This document shows positions 20,457 through 29,209 of a DNA stretch of 64,000 nt, in pieces. Each line of letters opens with the position of its first letter. Within the stretch, counting starts at the first letter, position 1. Source of the stretch: JANQIO01 sp036351375 (GTDB lineage Bacteria > Pseudomonadota > Gammaproteobacteria > Pseudomonadales > Halieaceae). Made by a program: the position numbers and the translations under genes. Where the stretch lies: the NCBI GenBank assembly GCA_036351375.1, contig JAZBOY010000092.1, positions 216,051 to 280,050 of the forward strand. The letters are read 5' to 3'. The notes below the pieces were generated by a model. It made no database searches, had not been told where the DNA came from, and saw only the letters and a program-made list of their open reading frames with translations.

Positions 20457-20490
20457 AAAAAAAAGGCGGCCAGTGGCCGCCTTCTTCATT
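20457..20490. terminator. Bidirectional terminator between rpoS and fdxA
   Basis: Perfect stem GGCGGCC-AGT-GGCCGCC at 20465-20481. Eight A residues precede it, giving a U8 tract for minus-strand fdxA transcripts, and TTCTTCATTT follows for rpoS transcripts. It separates the two convergent genes. Confidence 0.88.
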
Positions 20491-20505
20491 TCTGCCGAGC
20501 TGGAA

Positions 20506-20829
20506 TCAGCGTTCCAGCAGCGCCAGCTTGTTGGGCTTGCCCTTCCACTCTTCGGCGTCGGGCATGGCGTCCTTCATCTCTGTGATGTTGGGCCAGATTT
20601 CAGATAGCTCGGCGTTCAGCTCCAGGAACACCTGCTGGTCCTCTGGTAGCTCGTCCTCAGAGAAGATGGCGTCCACCGGGCATTCCGGCTCGCACAGGGC
20701 GCAGTCGATGCACTCATCGGGGTGGATGACCAGGAAGTTGGGGCCTTCATAGAAGCAATCTACCGGGCACACTTCGACACAGTCCGTGTGCTTGCAATTG
20801 ATGCAATCTTCGCCAACTACAAATGTCAT
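20506..20829 (-). CDS. fdxA: Seven-iron ferredoxin FdxA
   Basis: Small electron carrier with one [3Fe-4S] and one [4Fe-4S] cluster; 107 residues. TFVVGEDCINCKHTDCVEVCP holds the first ligand set and DECIDCALCEPECPVDAI the second. The C-terminal 45 residues (ELNAELSEIWPNI onward) are typical of the FdxA family. It sits downstream of mutS on the same strand, as in Pseudomonas; its physiological partner is not shown by the context. Confidence 0.95.
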   Translation of the reverse strand: MTFVVGEDCINCKHTDCVEVCPVDCFYEGPNFLVIHPDECIDCALCEPECPVDAIFSEDELPEDQQVFLELNAELSEIWPNITEMKDAMPDAEEWKGKPNKLALLER

Positions 20830-20902
20830 CTCGGGGGATCCTTAACCAGACTGTTCAGAAAGGCGAAAGTGTACCCGTTCGTTTCGCCAATGTGTACTCC
20901 GC

Positions 20903-23479
20903 TCAATCCAGCTTCTCTCTTAGCCTGTAGAGTATATCCAGCGCCTGCCGCGGGCTCAGACTGTCAACGTCCAGCGCCTCAAGTTCATCCACGACCGGGT
21001 GCGGCTCGGGGGCGGCAAACAGGTCGTCCTGGGCCGGAGCCTGGGCCGGTGGCCGCGGCATGCCGATGTTACCGCCCTCCAGTTCCGCCAGCTTGTCCCG
21101 GGCCTGGGCCAGCACCGATGGGGGAATGCCCGCCAGCTTGGCGACCTGCAGGCCGTAGCTGCGGTTGGCCGGGCCTTCCTGGATATTGTGCAGGAACACC
21201 ACGTGGTCCTGGTACTCGGTGGCGTCCAGGTGCACGTTGGCCATGGTCGGGCACTGTTCCGGCAGGCTGGTGAGCTCGAAGTAATGGGTGGAAAACAGGG
21301 TAAAGGCTCGCACACTCTGCGCAAGCTGCACCGCCGCCGCCCAGGCCAGCGACAGGCCGTCAAAAGTGCTGGTGCCGCGGCCCACTTCGTCCATCAGCAC
21401 CAGCGAGCGCGGTGTGGCGTTGTGCAGGATGTTGGCGGTTTCGGTCATTTCCACCATGAAGGTGGAGCGGCCGCCCGCCAGGTCATCGGAGGAGCCGATG
21501 CGGGTGAAGATACGGTCCAGCGGCGACAGCCGCGCGCGCTCGGCGGGCACGAAGCTGCCGACGTGGGCCAGCAGGGCGATCACCGCCGCCTGGCGCATAT
21601 AGGTGGATTTACCGCCCATATTGGGGCCGGTGATCAGCAGCATGCGACGCTTGTCGTTGAGCAGGCAATCATTGGCAATGAAAGGCTCTTCCAGCACCTG
21701 CTCCACCACCAGGTGGCGGCCGGCGGTGATGTCGACAGTTTGTTCCTCGACGAACTCCGGCTCACACAGGTTCAGGCTCTCGGCCCGCTCGGCGAGGGTG
21801 GCCAGCACATCCAGTTCCGACACGGCCGCCGCGGTCTGTTGCAGCGGCACCAGGATCTCGTTGAGGGTGTCCAGCAGCCCCTCGTAGAGATGCTTTTCGC
21901 GGGCCAGTGCCCGGCTCTTGCTGGACAGGGCCTTGTCTTCGAACTCCTTGAGCTCCGGGGTGATATAGCGCTCGGCGTTCTTGAGGGTCTGGCGGCGGAT
22001 GTACTCGTCCGGCGCCTCACCGGACTGGGCCTTGCTGATCTCGATGTAGTAGCCGTGCACCCGGTTGTAGCCGACTTTCAGGGTGCTCAGGCCGGTGCGC
22101 TCCCGCTCCCGTTCCTCGATCTCCAGCAGGTAGTCCCCGGCGCCGGTGGCGATGCTCCTGAGCTCGTCGAGCTCCTCGTCATAGCCGTCGGCAATCACGC
22201 CGCCCTCGCGCAGCACCACCGGTGGGTTGTCCACCACGGCGCGGTGCAGCAGATCCACCGTGTCGGGGTATTCGCCGCACTGCACCTGCAGCTCGGCCAG
22301 CCGCGGTGTCTGGCAGCGGTTGAGTTCATTGCGGATGGCGGGCAGCGCCGCCAGTGAAGCACACAGGCGCGACAGGTCCCGGGGTCGGGCCGAGCGCAGT
22401 GCCACGCGCGACAGGATGCGCTCCATATCGCCGATGGGCTTGAGCAGGTCGCGCAGGGTTTCAAAATGGTAGTTGGCGACCAGGCCGCGCACCGCGCCGT
22501 GGCGCTCACCCAGCACGCTGGTATCGGTGAGCGGCCGGTGCAGCCAGCGCCGCAGGGTGCGCGAGCCCATGGCCGTTACCGCGGTGTTCATCACCGCGAA
22601 CAGGGTATTGCTGTCGCCGCCCATCAGGTTGATGTCGATTTCCAGGTTGCGACGGGTGGCGGCATCCAGCACCACGCTGTCTTCGCGACGCTCCCGGGCC
22701 AGCCCGCTGATATGCGGCAGGCTCGAGCGCTGGGTGTCCTTGACGTATTGCAGCAGGCAACCGGCGGCGCTGATGGCCAGCCCCATGTCCTCGATGCCGA
22801 AACCGCTCAGGTCGTGGGTCTGGAACTGGCTGTTGAGGGCGCGCTCGGCGGCTTCCCGGTCAAACTCCCAGGCCGGCTGCAGGCGCGCCCCGGGGCGCTG
22901 TTCCAGCGCTGCCAGCGACAGGTTGTCCTGCAGCAGCAGCTCTGCCGGGTTGAGCCGCTGCAGTTCACCCTGCAGGGCTTCCTCACCGCTGACCTCCAGC
23001 ACCCGGAAGCGGCCGGCGGACAGCTCCAGCCAGGCCAGGCCGAATTCGCCGCCCCTGTCTGTCATGCGGCCGCACACCGCCAGCAGCAGGTTGTCGCGGG
23101 TTTCCTCCAGCAGGGCCTCGTCGCTGAGGGTGCCGGGGGTGACCACCCGCACCACCTGGCGCTCCACCGGGCCCTTGCTGGTGGCCGGGTCGCCAATCTG
23201 TTCGCAAATCGCCACCGACACGCCGGCCCGCACCAGCCTTGCCAGGTAGCCCTCGGCGGCGTGGTAGGGCACGCCCGCCATGGGGATTGGCTCGCCGCCG
23301 GACTTGCCGCGGGCGGTCAGGGTGATGTCCAACAGCTCGGCGGCGCGCTTGGCGTCATCGAAAAACAGCTCGTAGAAATCGCCCATGCGGTAGAACACCA
23401 GGTCGCGGGGGTGCTGCGCCTTGATGGCCAGGTACTGCTGCATCATGGGCGTGTGTTCGGACTGGGTTTTCGTACTCAA
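20903..23479 (-). CDS. mutS: DNA mismatch repair protein MutS
   Basis: Mismatch-recognition ATPase, 858 residues from the chosen start (E. coli 853). The mismatch-binding domain begins with HTPMMQQYLAIKAQ and contains FYRMGDFYELFFDDA, including the Phe and Glu that contact mispairs. The ATPase domain has the Walker A ITGPNMGGKSTYMRQ and DEVGRGTSTFDG. I take the TTG at 23479 (MSTKTQSEHTP). The frame stays open to an ATG at 23605, but that would overlap the divergent hydrolase and extend past the conserved N-terminus. No clear Shine-Dalgarno precedes the TTG, so the start is uncertain. Confidence 0.95.
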   Translation of the reverse strand: MSTKTQSEHTPMMQQYLAIKAQHPRDLVFYRMGDFYELFFDDAKRAAELLDITLTARGKSGGEPIPMAGVPYHAAEGYLARLVRAGVSVAICEQIGDPATSKGPVERQVVRVVTPGTLSDEALLEETRDNLLLAVCGRMTDRGGEFGLAWLELSAGRFRVLEVSGEEALQGELQRLNPAELLLQDNLSLAALEQRPGARLQPAWEFDREAAERALNSQFQTHDLSGFGIEDMGLAISAAGCLLQYVKDTQRSSLPHISGLARERREDSVVLDAATRRNLEIDINLMGGDSNTLFAVMNTAVTAMGSRTLRRWLHRPLTDTSVLGERHGAVRGLVANYHFETLRDLLKPIGDMERILSRVALRSARPRDLSRLCASLAALPAIRNELNRCQTPRLAELQVQCGEYPDTVDLLHRAVVDNPPVVLREGGVIADGYDEELDELRSIATGAGDYLLEIEERERERTGLSTLKVGYNRVHGYYIEISKAQSGEAPDEYIRRQTLKNAERYITPELKEFEDKALSSKSRALAREKHLYEGLLDTLNEILVPLQQTAAAVSELDVLATLAERAESLNLCEPEFVEEQTVDITAGRHLVVEQVLEEPFIANDCLLNDKRRMLLITGPNMGGKSTYMRQAAVIALLAHVGSFVPAERARLSPLDRIFTRIGSSDDLAGGRSTFMVEMTETANILHNATPRSLVLMDEVGRGTSTFDGLSLAWAAAVQLAQSVRAFTLFSTHYFELTSLPEQCPTMANVHLDATEYQDHVVFLHNIQEGPANRSYGLQVAKLAGIPPSVLAQARDKLAELEGGNIGMPRPPAQAPAQDDLFAAPEPHPVVDELEALDVDSLSPRQALDILYRLREKLD

Positions 23480-23599
23480 GGGCGGGCGATCGGCGTGTGC
23501 GAGATGAAACCCGCAGGTTAACAGAGCGCTCGGGAAAACGGCAATCGGGCGGCTGCCGGTGGTATGATCGACGGCAGTTCTGGATCTTGCTTGACTGCC

Positions 23600-24448
23600 A
23601 TGCACGGAAGCAAAGTTCGCTCGCCAACAGTTGGCGGGCTGTTAATGGCGCTGTGGCTCTCTGCCGCCGCGATTGCCGAACCCGAGTATCCCCCGGTGGC
23701 CGCGGGAGTGAGCTTCGATGCTGTATTGGCACTTCCCTACAGCGAAGAGGCGGCGCTACTGCGCTACGGCGAGCACCCTGCTCAACTCATATCCCTGACC
23801 CTGCCCGAGCAGGCAGCCGGACCGGCACCGGTGGTGGTGCTGGTGCACGGCGGCTGCTGGCTCAATGCGTTTAACGCCGGCCATACCCGGGCCATGGCCA
23901 CCGCCCTGAGCCAGGCCGGCTTTGCTGTCTGGAGCGTGGAGTACCGGCGCCTCGGCGATGAGGGTGGGGGCTGGCCGGGTTCGCTGGACGATATCACTGC
24001 GGCGCTGGCGCTGCTGGCCGAGCGGAGCGGGGCTGCCCTGGACCTCACACGAGTGGCGGTGGTGGGGCACTCAGCCGGTGGCCACCTGGCGTTGCTGGCC
24101 GCCGCAGACCCGCCTGACGGACTTGGGCTGCGGGCGGTAGTTGGGCTGGCGCCTATTACCGATATCGCCCACTACGCCGGTGGCGAGAACTCCTGCAATC
24201 GCGCTGCTGCGCAGTTTATCGACGGCCTTTCAGCCGCCGAGCTGGCCCTGGCCAATCCCGCCCTGAGCCCGGCGCCGCCGGGTACGGTGCTGTTTTACGG
24301 CACTCAGGACCGCATCGTGCCCTTCGAAGTTCCGTATCTTAAGCCCGAACTCCTGGTGACCCTGCCCGCCGGCCATTTCGACTGGATTCACCCCGGCACC
24401 CCGGCATTCGAGCGCCTGCGGTCGGAGCTTGCGAGGGTGCTGCAATGA
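23600..24448 (+). CDS. Secreted alpha/beta hydrolase with HGGxW motif, kynurenine-formamidase-like
   Basis: An esterase-fold protein of 282 residues. A signal peptide is visible: basic start, hydrophobic VGGLLMALWLSAAA, and cleavage near AIA-EP. VLVHGGCWLNAF holds the HGGxW oxyanion motif shared by kynurenine formamidases and related hydrolases. VVGHSAGGHLALLA contains the nucleophile Ser, and the late acid and His are likely in YGTQDRIVPF and PAGHFDWI. It overlaps kynureninase by 4 nt (ATGA), so coexpression is near certain and a role on formylkynurenine is tempting. The export signal conflicts with a cytoplasmic formamidase, so another ester or amide substrate is possible. Starts at 23564 or 23645 are alternatives. 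Confidence 0.72.
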   Translation: MHGSKVRSPTVGGLLMALWLSAAAIAEPEYPPVAAGVSFDAVLALPYSEEAALLRYGEHPAQLISLTLPEQAAGPAPVVVLVHGGCWLNAFNAGHTRAMATALSQAGFAVWSVEYRRLGDEGGGWPGSLDDITAALALLAERSGAALDLTRVAVVGHSAGGHLALLAAADPPDGLGLRAVVGLAPITDIAHYAGGENSCNRAAAQFIDGLSAAELALANPALSPAPPGTVLFYGTQDRIVPFEVPYLKPELLVTLPAGHFDWIHPGTPAFERLRSELARVLQ

Positions 24449-25683
24449 TTACCCGGGATGCCATCAGCGAGCTGGATCGCCTCGATCCGCTGGCCTTGCA
24501 GCGGGATGCCTTCGCCCTGCCCAGGGACAAGATCTACCTGGACGGCAATTCCCTGGGAGCTCTGCCGCGGGCGGCTGTGGCGCGGGTACAGGATACCCTG
24601 CAGCAGGAGTGGGGAGCCGACCTGATCAGTAGTTGGAACCGGCACGGCTGGATTGACCTGCCGCTGCAGGTGGGCGAAAAAATCGCACCGCTGGTGGGCG
24701 CCGCGCCCGGCCAGGTGATTTGCGCCGATTCCATCTCCGTCAACCTGTTCAAACTGCTTTCCGTGGTCAGCCTGCTGCGGCCGGAGCGTCCGGTGATATT
24801 GTCGGCGGCGGACAATTTTCCCACCGACCTGTACATGGTGCAGGGCCTGTCGCGCCTGCTGGGCGAACAGCGGCTGCGGCTGGTGCAGGTGGCCGAGGAA
24901 GAGATCGTCGACGCGCTCAGCGACCAGGTGGCGGCGGTGCTGCTGAGCCACGTGAACTTCCGCAGCGGCCGTATCCTGCCTATGGCCGACATCAGCTCTG
25001 CGGCCCACGCCGCCGGCGTGCTGGCTATCTGGGACCTGGCCCACAGCGCCGGCGCCATGCCGGTGGCGCTGGACCAGTGCGAGGTGGATTTCGCGGTGGG
25101 CTGCGGCTACAAGTTCTTCAACGGCGGCCCGGGCGCGCCGGCCTGGGTGTACGCCGCCCGCCGTCACCAGGACGCTATTCAGCAACCGCTCAGCGGCTGG
25201 ATGGGCCACCGCGCCCCCTTTGCGTTCGACCCCGAGTACGAGGCCGCCCCGGGCATGCTGCAGTACCTGTGCGGCACGCCGCCGATTCTCTCCATGGCGG
25301 CGCTGGATGCGGCCCTCGACCTGTTTGCCGAGGTCGATATGGAGGCTCTGCGCGCCAAGTCGGTGGCGCTGGGCACCCTGTTCCTGGAGCTGCTGCAGAA
25401 GACCGAGCTGGCGGCCGAGCTGCGGTTGCTGTCACCGTCTGCGTCCGAGCAGCGGGGCAGCCAGCTGGCCTTCAGCCATCCCCAGGCCTACGGCCTGGTG
25501 CAGGCCTGGATCGAGCGCGGGGTGGTGGCGGATTTCCGCGAGCCCGATGTGCTGCGGGTAGGCTTTGCTCCGCTCTACAACAGCTACGGCGATATCTGGC
25601 AGGCGCTGGAGGCCCTGCGCGAGGTGGTGGCCGGCCGCGAGCACCTGGACCCACGCTGGAGCGAACGGCAGAAGGTGACCTAG
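24445..25683 (+). CDS. kynU: Kynureninase
   Basis: PLP enzyme cleaving kynurenine to anthranilate and alanine in tryptophan breakdown; 412 residues, normal length. KIYLDGNSLGALPRAA near the N-terminus, DSISVNLFKLL, WDLAHSAGAMPV and the PLP-lysine motif GCGYKFFNGGPGAPAW are diagnostic. LRVGFAPLYNSYGD closes the small domain. Its start codon lies inside the stop of the upstream HGGxW hydrolase. No tryptophan dioxygenase is in the window, so the pathway here is incomplete. The pair occupies the place between mutS and recA where Pseudomonas has cinA. Confidence 0.93.
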   Translation: MITRDAISELDRLDPLALQRDAFALPRDKIYLDGNSLGALPRAAVARVQDTLQQEWGADLISSWNRHGWIDLPLQVGEKIAPLVGAAPGQVICADSISVNLFKLLSVVSLLRPERPVILSAADNFPTDLYMVQGLSRLLGEQRLRLVQVAEEEIVDALSDQVAAVLLSHVNFRSGRILPMADISSAAHAAGVLAIWDLAHSAGAMPVALDQCEVDFAVGCGYKFFNGGPGAPAWVYAARRHQDAIQQPLSGWMGHRAPFAFDPEYEAAPGMLQYLCGTPPILSMAALDAALDLFAEVDMEALRAKSVALGTLFLELLQKTELAAELRLLSPSASEQRGSQLAFSHPQAYGLVQAWIERGVVADFREPDVLRVGFAPLYNSYGDIWQALEALREVVAGREHLDPRWSERQKVT

Positions 25684-25749
25684 TACAGCTGCTAACCTGG
25701 CGGCTGACCCCCTGTGCGCGCATGGGATGAAAAAATTTTCTGCAGGGGC

Positions 25750-25784
25750 TTGCACCTTTGCCACAACACTGGTTACATATACAG
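25750..25784 (+). promoter_or_regulatory. recA promoter with LexA (SOS) box
   Basis: CTGGTTACATATACAG at 25769-25784 fits the gammaproteobacterial LexA box CTG-N10-CAG. It overlaps a plausible sigma70 promoter, TTGCAC (25750-25755), 18 bp, TACATA (25774-25779). The box is about 195 bp before the recA start, so recA would have a long leader. DNA damage should derepress it through LexA cleavage. Confidence 0.78.
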
Positions 25785-25880
25785 TACTTCGTTCAGGTGA
25801 ATACCTGTGGCCAATCGGCCAACCACCCGTTCGATTTGCCGCCTGCGCCGGGGCCCCACTGGGGAGCGGTGCCAGCCAAT

Positions 25881-25934
25881 CCCGGGTTGTTGTACAACAG
25901 CTAATGGACAACAGCTAGTGGACAACAACCCGGG
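25881..25934. repeat. Inverted repeat with internal direct repeats in the recA leader
   Basis: Arms CCCGGGTTGTTGT (25881-25893) and ACAACAACCCGGG (25922-25934) pair perfectly over 13 bp. The loop contains two near-identical ACAACAGCTAaTGG/ACAACAGCTAgTGG units. It lies 45 bp before the recA start, inside the expected leader. No U-tract follows, so it is not a simple terminator. The rest of 25684-25979 holds the SOS promoter and nothing else I can name. Confidence 0.75.
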
Positions 25935-25979
25935 ACTGGACAGGCGCAGCGGCCATAACAAGACCAGAGGTGAACAACC

Positions 25980-27041
25980 ATGGATCCCAACAAGCAAAAA
26001 GCTCTTGATGCCGCCCTCAGCCAGATCGAACGCCAGTTCGGCAAAGGTACCGTCATGCGTATGGGCGATACCGAACACGCGGCAATTCCCAGTATTTCAA
26101 CTGGTTCCCTGGGCCTGGATGTAGCCCTCGGCATCGGCGGCCTGCCACGGGGCCGGATCGTGGAGATCTACGGGCCGGAGTCTTCCGGTAAAACCACCCT
26201 TACACTGCAGGTCATTGCCGAGGCCCAGAAAGCCGGCGGCACCGCTGCCTTTATCGACGCGGAACACGCACTGGACCCGAGCTACGCCGAGAAGCTGGGC
26301 GTAGAGATCGACGACCTGATCGTGTCGCAGCCGGATACCGGCGAGCAGGCGCTGGAAGTGACCGAGATGCTGGTGCGCTCCGGCGCGGTAGACGTGCTGG
26401 TCATAGATTCTGTCGCTGCGCTCACGCCGAAAGCGGAAATCGAAGGCGAGATGGGTGATTCCCACGTCGGCCTGCAGGCCCGTCTGCTGAGCCAGGCCAT
26501 GCGCAAGCTGACCGGCACCATCAAGCAGACCAACTGCATGGTGATCTTCATCAACCAGATTCGTATGAAGATCGGCGTCATGTTCGGCAGCCCGGAAACC
26601 ACCACCGGTGGTAACGCGCTGAAGTTCTATTCCTCTGTGCGCCTGGATATCCGTCGTATCGGCTCCGTCAAGGAAGGCGACGAGGTGGTTGGCAATGAAA
26701 CTCGTGTGAAGGTGGTCAAGAACAAGGTGTCACCGCCCTTCAAGCAGGCTGAGTTCCAGATCATGTACGGCAAGGGCATTTACCGCATGGCCGAGGTGAT
26801 TGACCTGGGCGTTAAGCTCAACCTGGTGGACAAGTCCGGCGCCTGGTACGCCTACAAGGGCGACAAGATCGGCCAGGGCAAGGCCAACGCCGCCAAGTTC
26901 CTCGAAGACAATCCGTCGATAGCCGGTGAGATCGAGGGTTCGATTCGTGCCCAGCTGCTGAACCTGCCCAAGCCCCCCTCGCAAGAGGGCGAAGCAGAGG
27001 AGGCACCCGCCGAGAGCCTGGAAGCGGCGGCGGAGGAGTAA
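25980..27041 (+). CDS. recA: Recombinase RecA
   Basis: Strand-exchange ATPase and coprotease for LexA; 353 residues. Walker A is GPESSGKTT, the Walker B region is LVIDSVAAL, and FINQIRMKIGVMFGSPETTTGG spans loop L2. The C-terminal tail is acidic, as in the family (GEAEEAPAESLEAAAEE). ATG 25980 follows AGAGGTGA. It is under the LexA box upstream, and recX lies 110 bp downstream behind a hairpin terminator. Confidence 0.98.
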   Translation: MDPNKQKALDAALSQIERQFGKGTVMRMGDTEHAAIPSISTGSLGLDVALGIGGLPRGRIVEIYGPESSGKTTLTLQVIAEAQKAGGTAAFIDAEHALDPSYAEKLGVEIDDLIVSQPDTGEQALEVTEMLVRSGAVDVLVIDSVAALTPKAEIEGEMGDSHVGLQARLLSQAMRKLTGTIKQTNCMVIFINQIRMKIGVMFGSPETTTGGNALKFYSSVRLDIRRIGSVKEGDEVVGNETRVKVVKNKVSPPFKQAEFQIMYGKGIYRMAEVIDLGVKLNLVDKSGAWYAYKGDKIGQGKANAAKFLEDNPSIAGEIEGSIRAQLLNLPKPPSQEGEAEEAPAESLEAAAEE

Positions 27042-27097
27042 GCGCCGGCCAACGGAGCACCGCACCTCCCCGTTCACCACGCGGGGAGTCCCCACTT

Positions 27098-27135
27098 CGC
27101 GTACCACGGTACCCCTCCAGTGGTGCGCGTTTTTT
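27098..27135 (+). terminator. Terminator or attenuator between recA and recX
   Basis: CGCGTACCAC (27098-27107) pairs with GTGGTGCGCG (27120-27129), ten pairs including one G-U, loop of 12 nt, followed by TTTTTT. Only 16 bp separate the T-run from the recX start, so recX is probably expressed by read-through at a fraction of recA level. Confidence 0.82.
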
Positions 27136-27151
27136 GTGGTTAGGGTAGCGA

Positions 27152-27619
27152 ATGAAAGAATTCAGTCCCAACGACGTTCGCCTGCAAGCCATGAACCTGT
27201 TGGCGCGTCGCGAACACCTGCGCCAGGAACTATCGCTCAAGCTGGGCAAGCGCTTTGGTGCTGACGCCGCAGACGAGATTGCCGCGGTACTGGATGATCT
27301 TGAAGGCGAGGGTCTGCTGAGCGACCAGCGCTTTACCGAGTCTTATATTCGTCAGCGTGTTGGCAAGGGCTACGGGCCGGATCGCATTCGCCAGGAGCTG
27401 CGCCAGAAGGGTGTAGACGGGGAAGTGCTGGATATCGCCCTGGAAGCCGCCGATGTCGACTGGGTGGCGCGGGCCGCCGAAGTCCGCCTGAAAAAATTTG
27501 GTGCAACACCGCCACCGGACTTCAAGGAGAAGGCGCGGCAGATGCGCTTTCTCAACTACCGCGGTTTCGGTGGCGAGTTCGCCAGCGCCGCGTTGGATTT
27601 TGAACCGGAGAGCTGCTGA
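27152..27619 (+). CDS. recX: Regulatory protein RecX
   Basis: Inhibitor of RecA filaments and ATPase, 155 residues. Built of repeated three-helix units: ALRxxA-type AMNLLARREHLRQELSLKLGKRF at the N-terminus, then DLEGEGLLSDQRFTESYIRQR and FLNYRGFGGEFASAAL at the end, which are family signatures. Downstream of recA with a terminator in between. A sensor kinase follows convergently 39 bp away. Confidence 0.94.
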   Translation: MKEFSPNDVRLQAMNLLARREHLRQELSLKLGKRFGADAADEIAAVLDDLEGEGLLSDQRFTESYIRQRVGKGYGPDRIRQELRQKGVDGEVLDIALEAADVDWVARAAEVRLKKFGATPPPDFKEKARQMRFLNYRGFGGEFASAALDFEPESC

Positions 27620-27658
27620 ACTTGCTTGCTTGCGCTACGCCGCCGGAGCTCGCAGTCT

Positions 27659-29209
27659 CTACGCCTGCCCGGCCACGGCCTGCACGGGCGCCTCGAACTC
27701 CGCCGGCAGGCGAATGCTGACCCGTAGCCCACGCTCGGCGCCTTCCTGTTGACGGTTCTCTGCGCGAATAATGCCGCCATGCTGCTCCACAGCGCGCCGC
27801 GCAATGGATAACCCCAGGCCGAAACCGCCGGTTTCTCGCTGGCGCGCCTCGTCCACCCGGTAGAAGGGCTCGAAAATTTTCTCCAGCGCCGCCTCCGGTG
27901 CTCCTGGCCCGCAGTCCTCCACCACCACCTCAAAGCAGTGTTCGCGTTGCGCCAGCTCTACGGTGACGGTACTGCCAGCAGCGGTATGGCGCAACGCATT
28001 GCGGATGACATTCTCGAAGGCGTGCCTGAGTTGCTCGCCGTGGCTGCGTTGCAGCGCTTCAGTAAGGCTGCTGTGGAATTGCACGGACTTGTTGTCGGGC
28101 CTGGCCTCAAAGTCGGCGTCGTCGCACACTTCCTGCAGCAGGCTCACCAGGTCGAGAATGTCTTCCATGCTGCCCGGGTTTTCCGGTGCTGACAGCAACT
28201 GGCCGATCAGTTCGTCCAGCAGGGCGGTTTCCCGTTCGATGCGGGCCAACTGTTCGGCGCCGCGCTGGGGATCTTTTTCGGCCAGTGCCAGCGCCACCCG
28301 CATGCGTGCCAGCGGCGAACGCAGTTCATGGGAAACGTCGCTCAGCAGGCGTTTCTGGGCAGTGATCTTGTCCTGTAGCTGCGCCGCCATGCTGTTGAAA
28401 TCCCGGGCCAGGGCGTCGGTTTCATCGCCGCCTCGCTCCGGCACCTCGATACGCGCCGCGAGATTGCCGCTGGCGAGATCTTTCGAGGCCCGCTGCAGAT
28501 GCTTTAGGGGGCGTGTCAGGTAGCGAGACACCAGGTAGCTGATTGCGCCCGAGATCAGCACGGCGATCAGTAGCCGCAGCCACAGGTGGCGGGTGAGAAA
28601 TGCGATCAGCGGTGAAGCCGGTGGCCTCGGTACAATGATGAGTTTCAGCTGGCCCCACTCGGGCCGGTAGAACTCCTGCCCGAACAGCATGCGTTCATTC
28701 TCGCGGTGCAAGGTGCGGCGCCGAAAACCCGATAGCCTACTGATCACCTCTTCGCTGCCGGCAATCAGCTTGCGGTTGAAGATTTCCTCGCCGTCGGTGT
28801 CCACCAGGCGGATGTCGAGCCCGTCCTGATTTTCACGCTCGCGAATCCAGTCCAGGAGCTCATCGGCAGCCACAGTCTGCAAACCGTAGAAGATACGGTA
28901 GATCTCGTGGGACCCTGGGCCCAGGTCGCGAAACCCGGGGCCGGGCAGGGTAAACCGGTCACCGCCGGGGTTCTCCATACCGGGACGTTCCACGCCGGGA
29001 CGCTCCATGCCAGGACGCTGGCCACTGCGCTCGGCGCCGGGGCGCGGGCTTGGCCCTTCGGCGGCGGGGCGCTGCGCGACTGATCCGGCATTGAAGCCGG
29101 GGAAGCCTTCGTCGTACAGCAGGATATAGCGACCCGCCAGCAACCAGCTGACGATGATAGCGACCATCGACAGCCAGAAGCCGAGGAAAATCTTGGCAAA
29201 CAGGTTCAC
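27659..29209 (-). CDS. Sensor histidine kinase, CpxA-like
   Basis: Inner-membrane kinase of 516 residues. Membrane helices lie at about 8-30 and 206-228 around a periplasmic domain, then HAMP, HisKA with the phosphorylated His294 in SDVSHELRSPLARM, and a HATPase domain (ENVIRNALRHT, VEDCGPGAPE, GGFGLGLSIARRAVEQHGG). Residues 57-83 of the periplasmic part are a Pro-Gly-rich repeat (RPGME, RPGVE, RPGME, NPGGD). It overlaps the response-regulator gene by 4 nt. With the divergent Spy/CpxP-like gene this resembles a Cpx envelope-stress system; the signal is not known. Confidence 0.9.
   Translation of the reverse strand: MNLFAKIFLGFWLSMVAIIVSWLLAGRYILLYDEGFPGFNAGSVAQRPAAEGPSPRPGAERSGQRPGMERPGVERPGMENPGGDRFTLPGPGFRDLGPGSHEIYRIFYGLQTVAADELLDWIRERENQDGLDIRLVDTDGEEIFNRKLIAGSEEVISRLSGFRRRTLHRENERMLFGQEFYRPEWGQLKLIIVPRPPASPLIAFLTRHLWLRLLIAVLISGAISYLVSRYLTRPLKHLQRASKDLASGNLAARIEVPERGGDETDALARDFNSMAAQLQDKITAQKRLLSDVSHELRSPLARMRVALALAEKDPQRGAEQLARIERETALLDELIGQLLSAPENPGSMEDILDLVSLLQEVCDDADFEARPDNKSVQFHSSLTEALQRSHGEQLRHAFENVIRNALRHTAAGSTVTVELAQREHCFEVVVEDCGPGAPEAALEKIFEPFYRVDEARQRETGGFGLGLSIARRAVEQHGGIIRAENRQQEGAERGLRVSIRLPAEFEAPVQAVAGQA

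Noticed and set aside
23480..23605. mutS start at 23605
   Set aside because: It would add 42 non-conserved residues and overlap the divergent hydrolase start region.
25727..25918. Small ORF upstream of recA
   Set aside because: It spans the SOS promoter and the hairpin, and no ribosome site or composition supports it.
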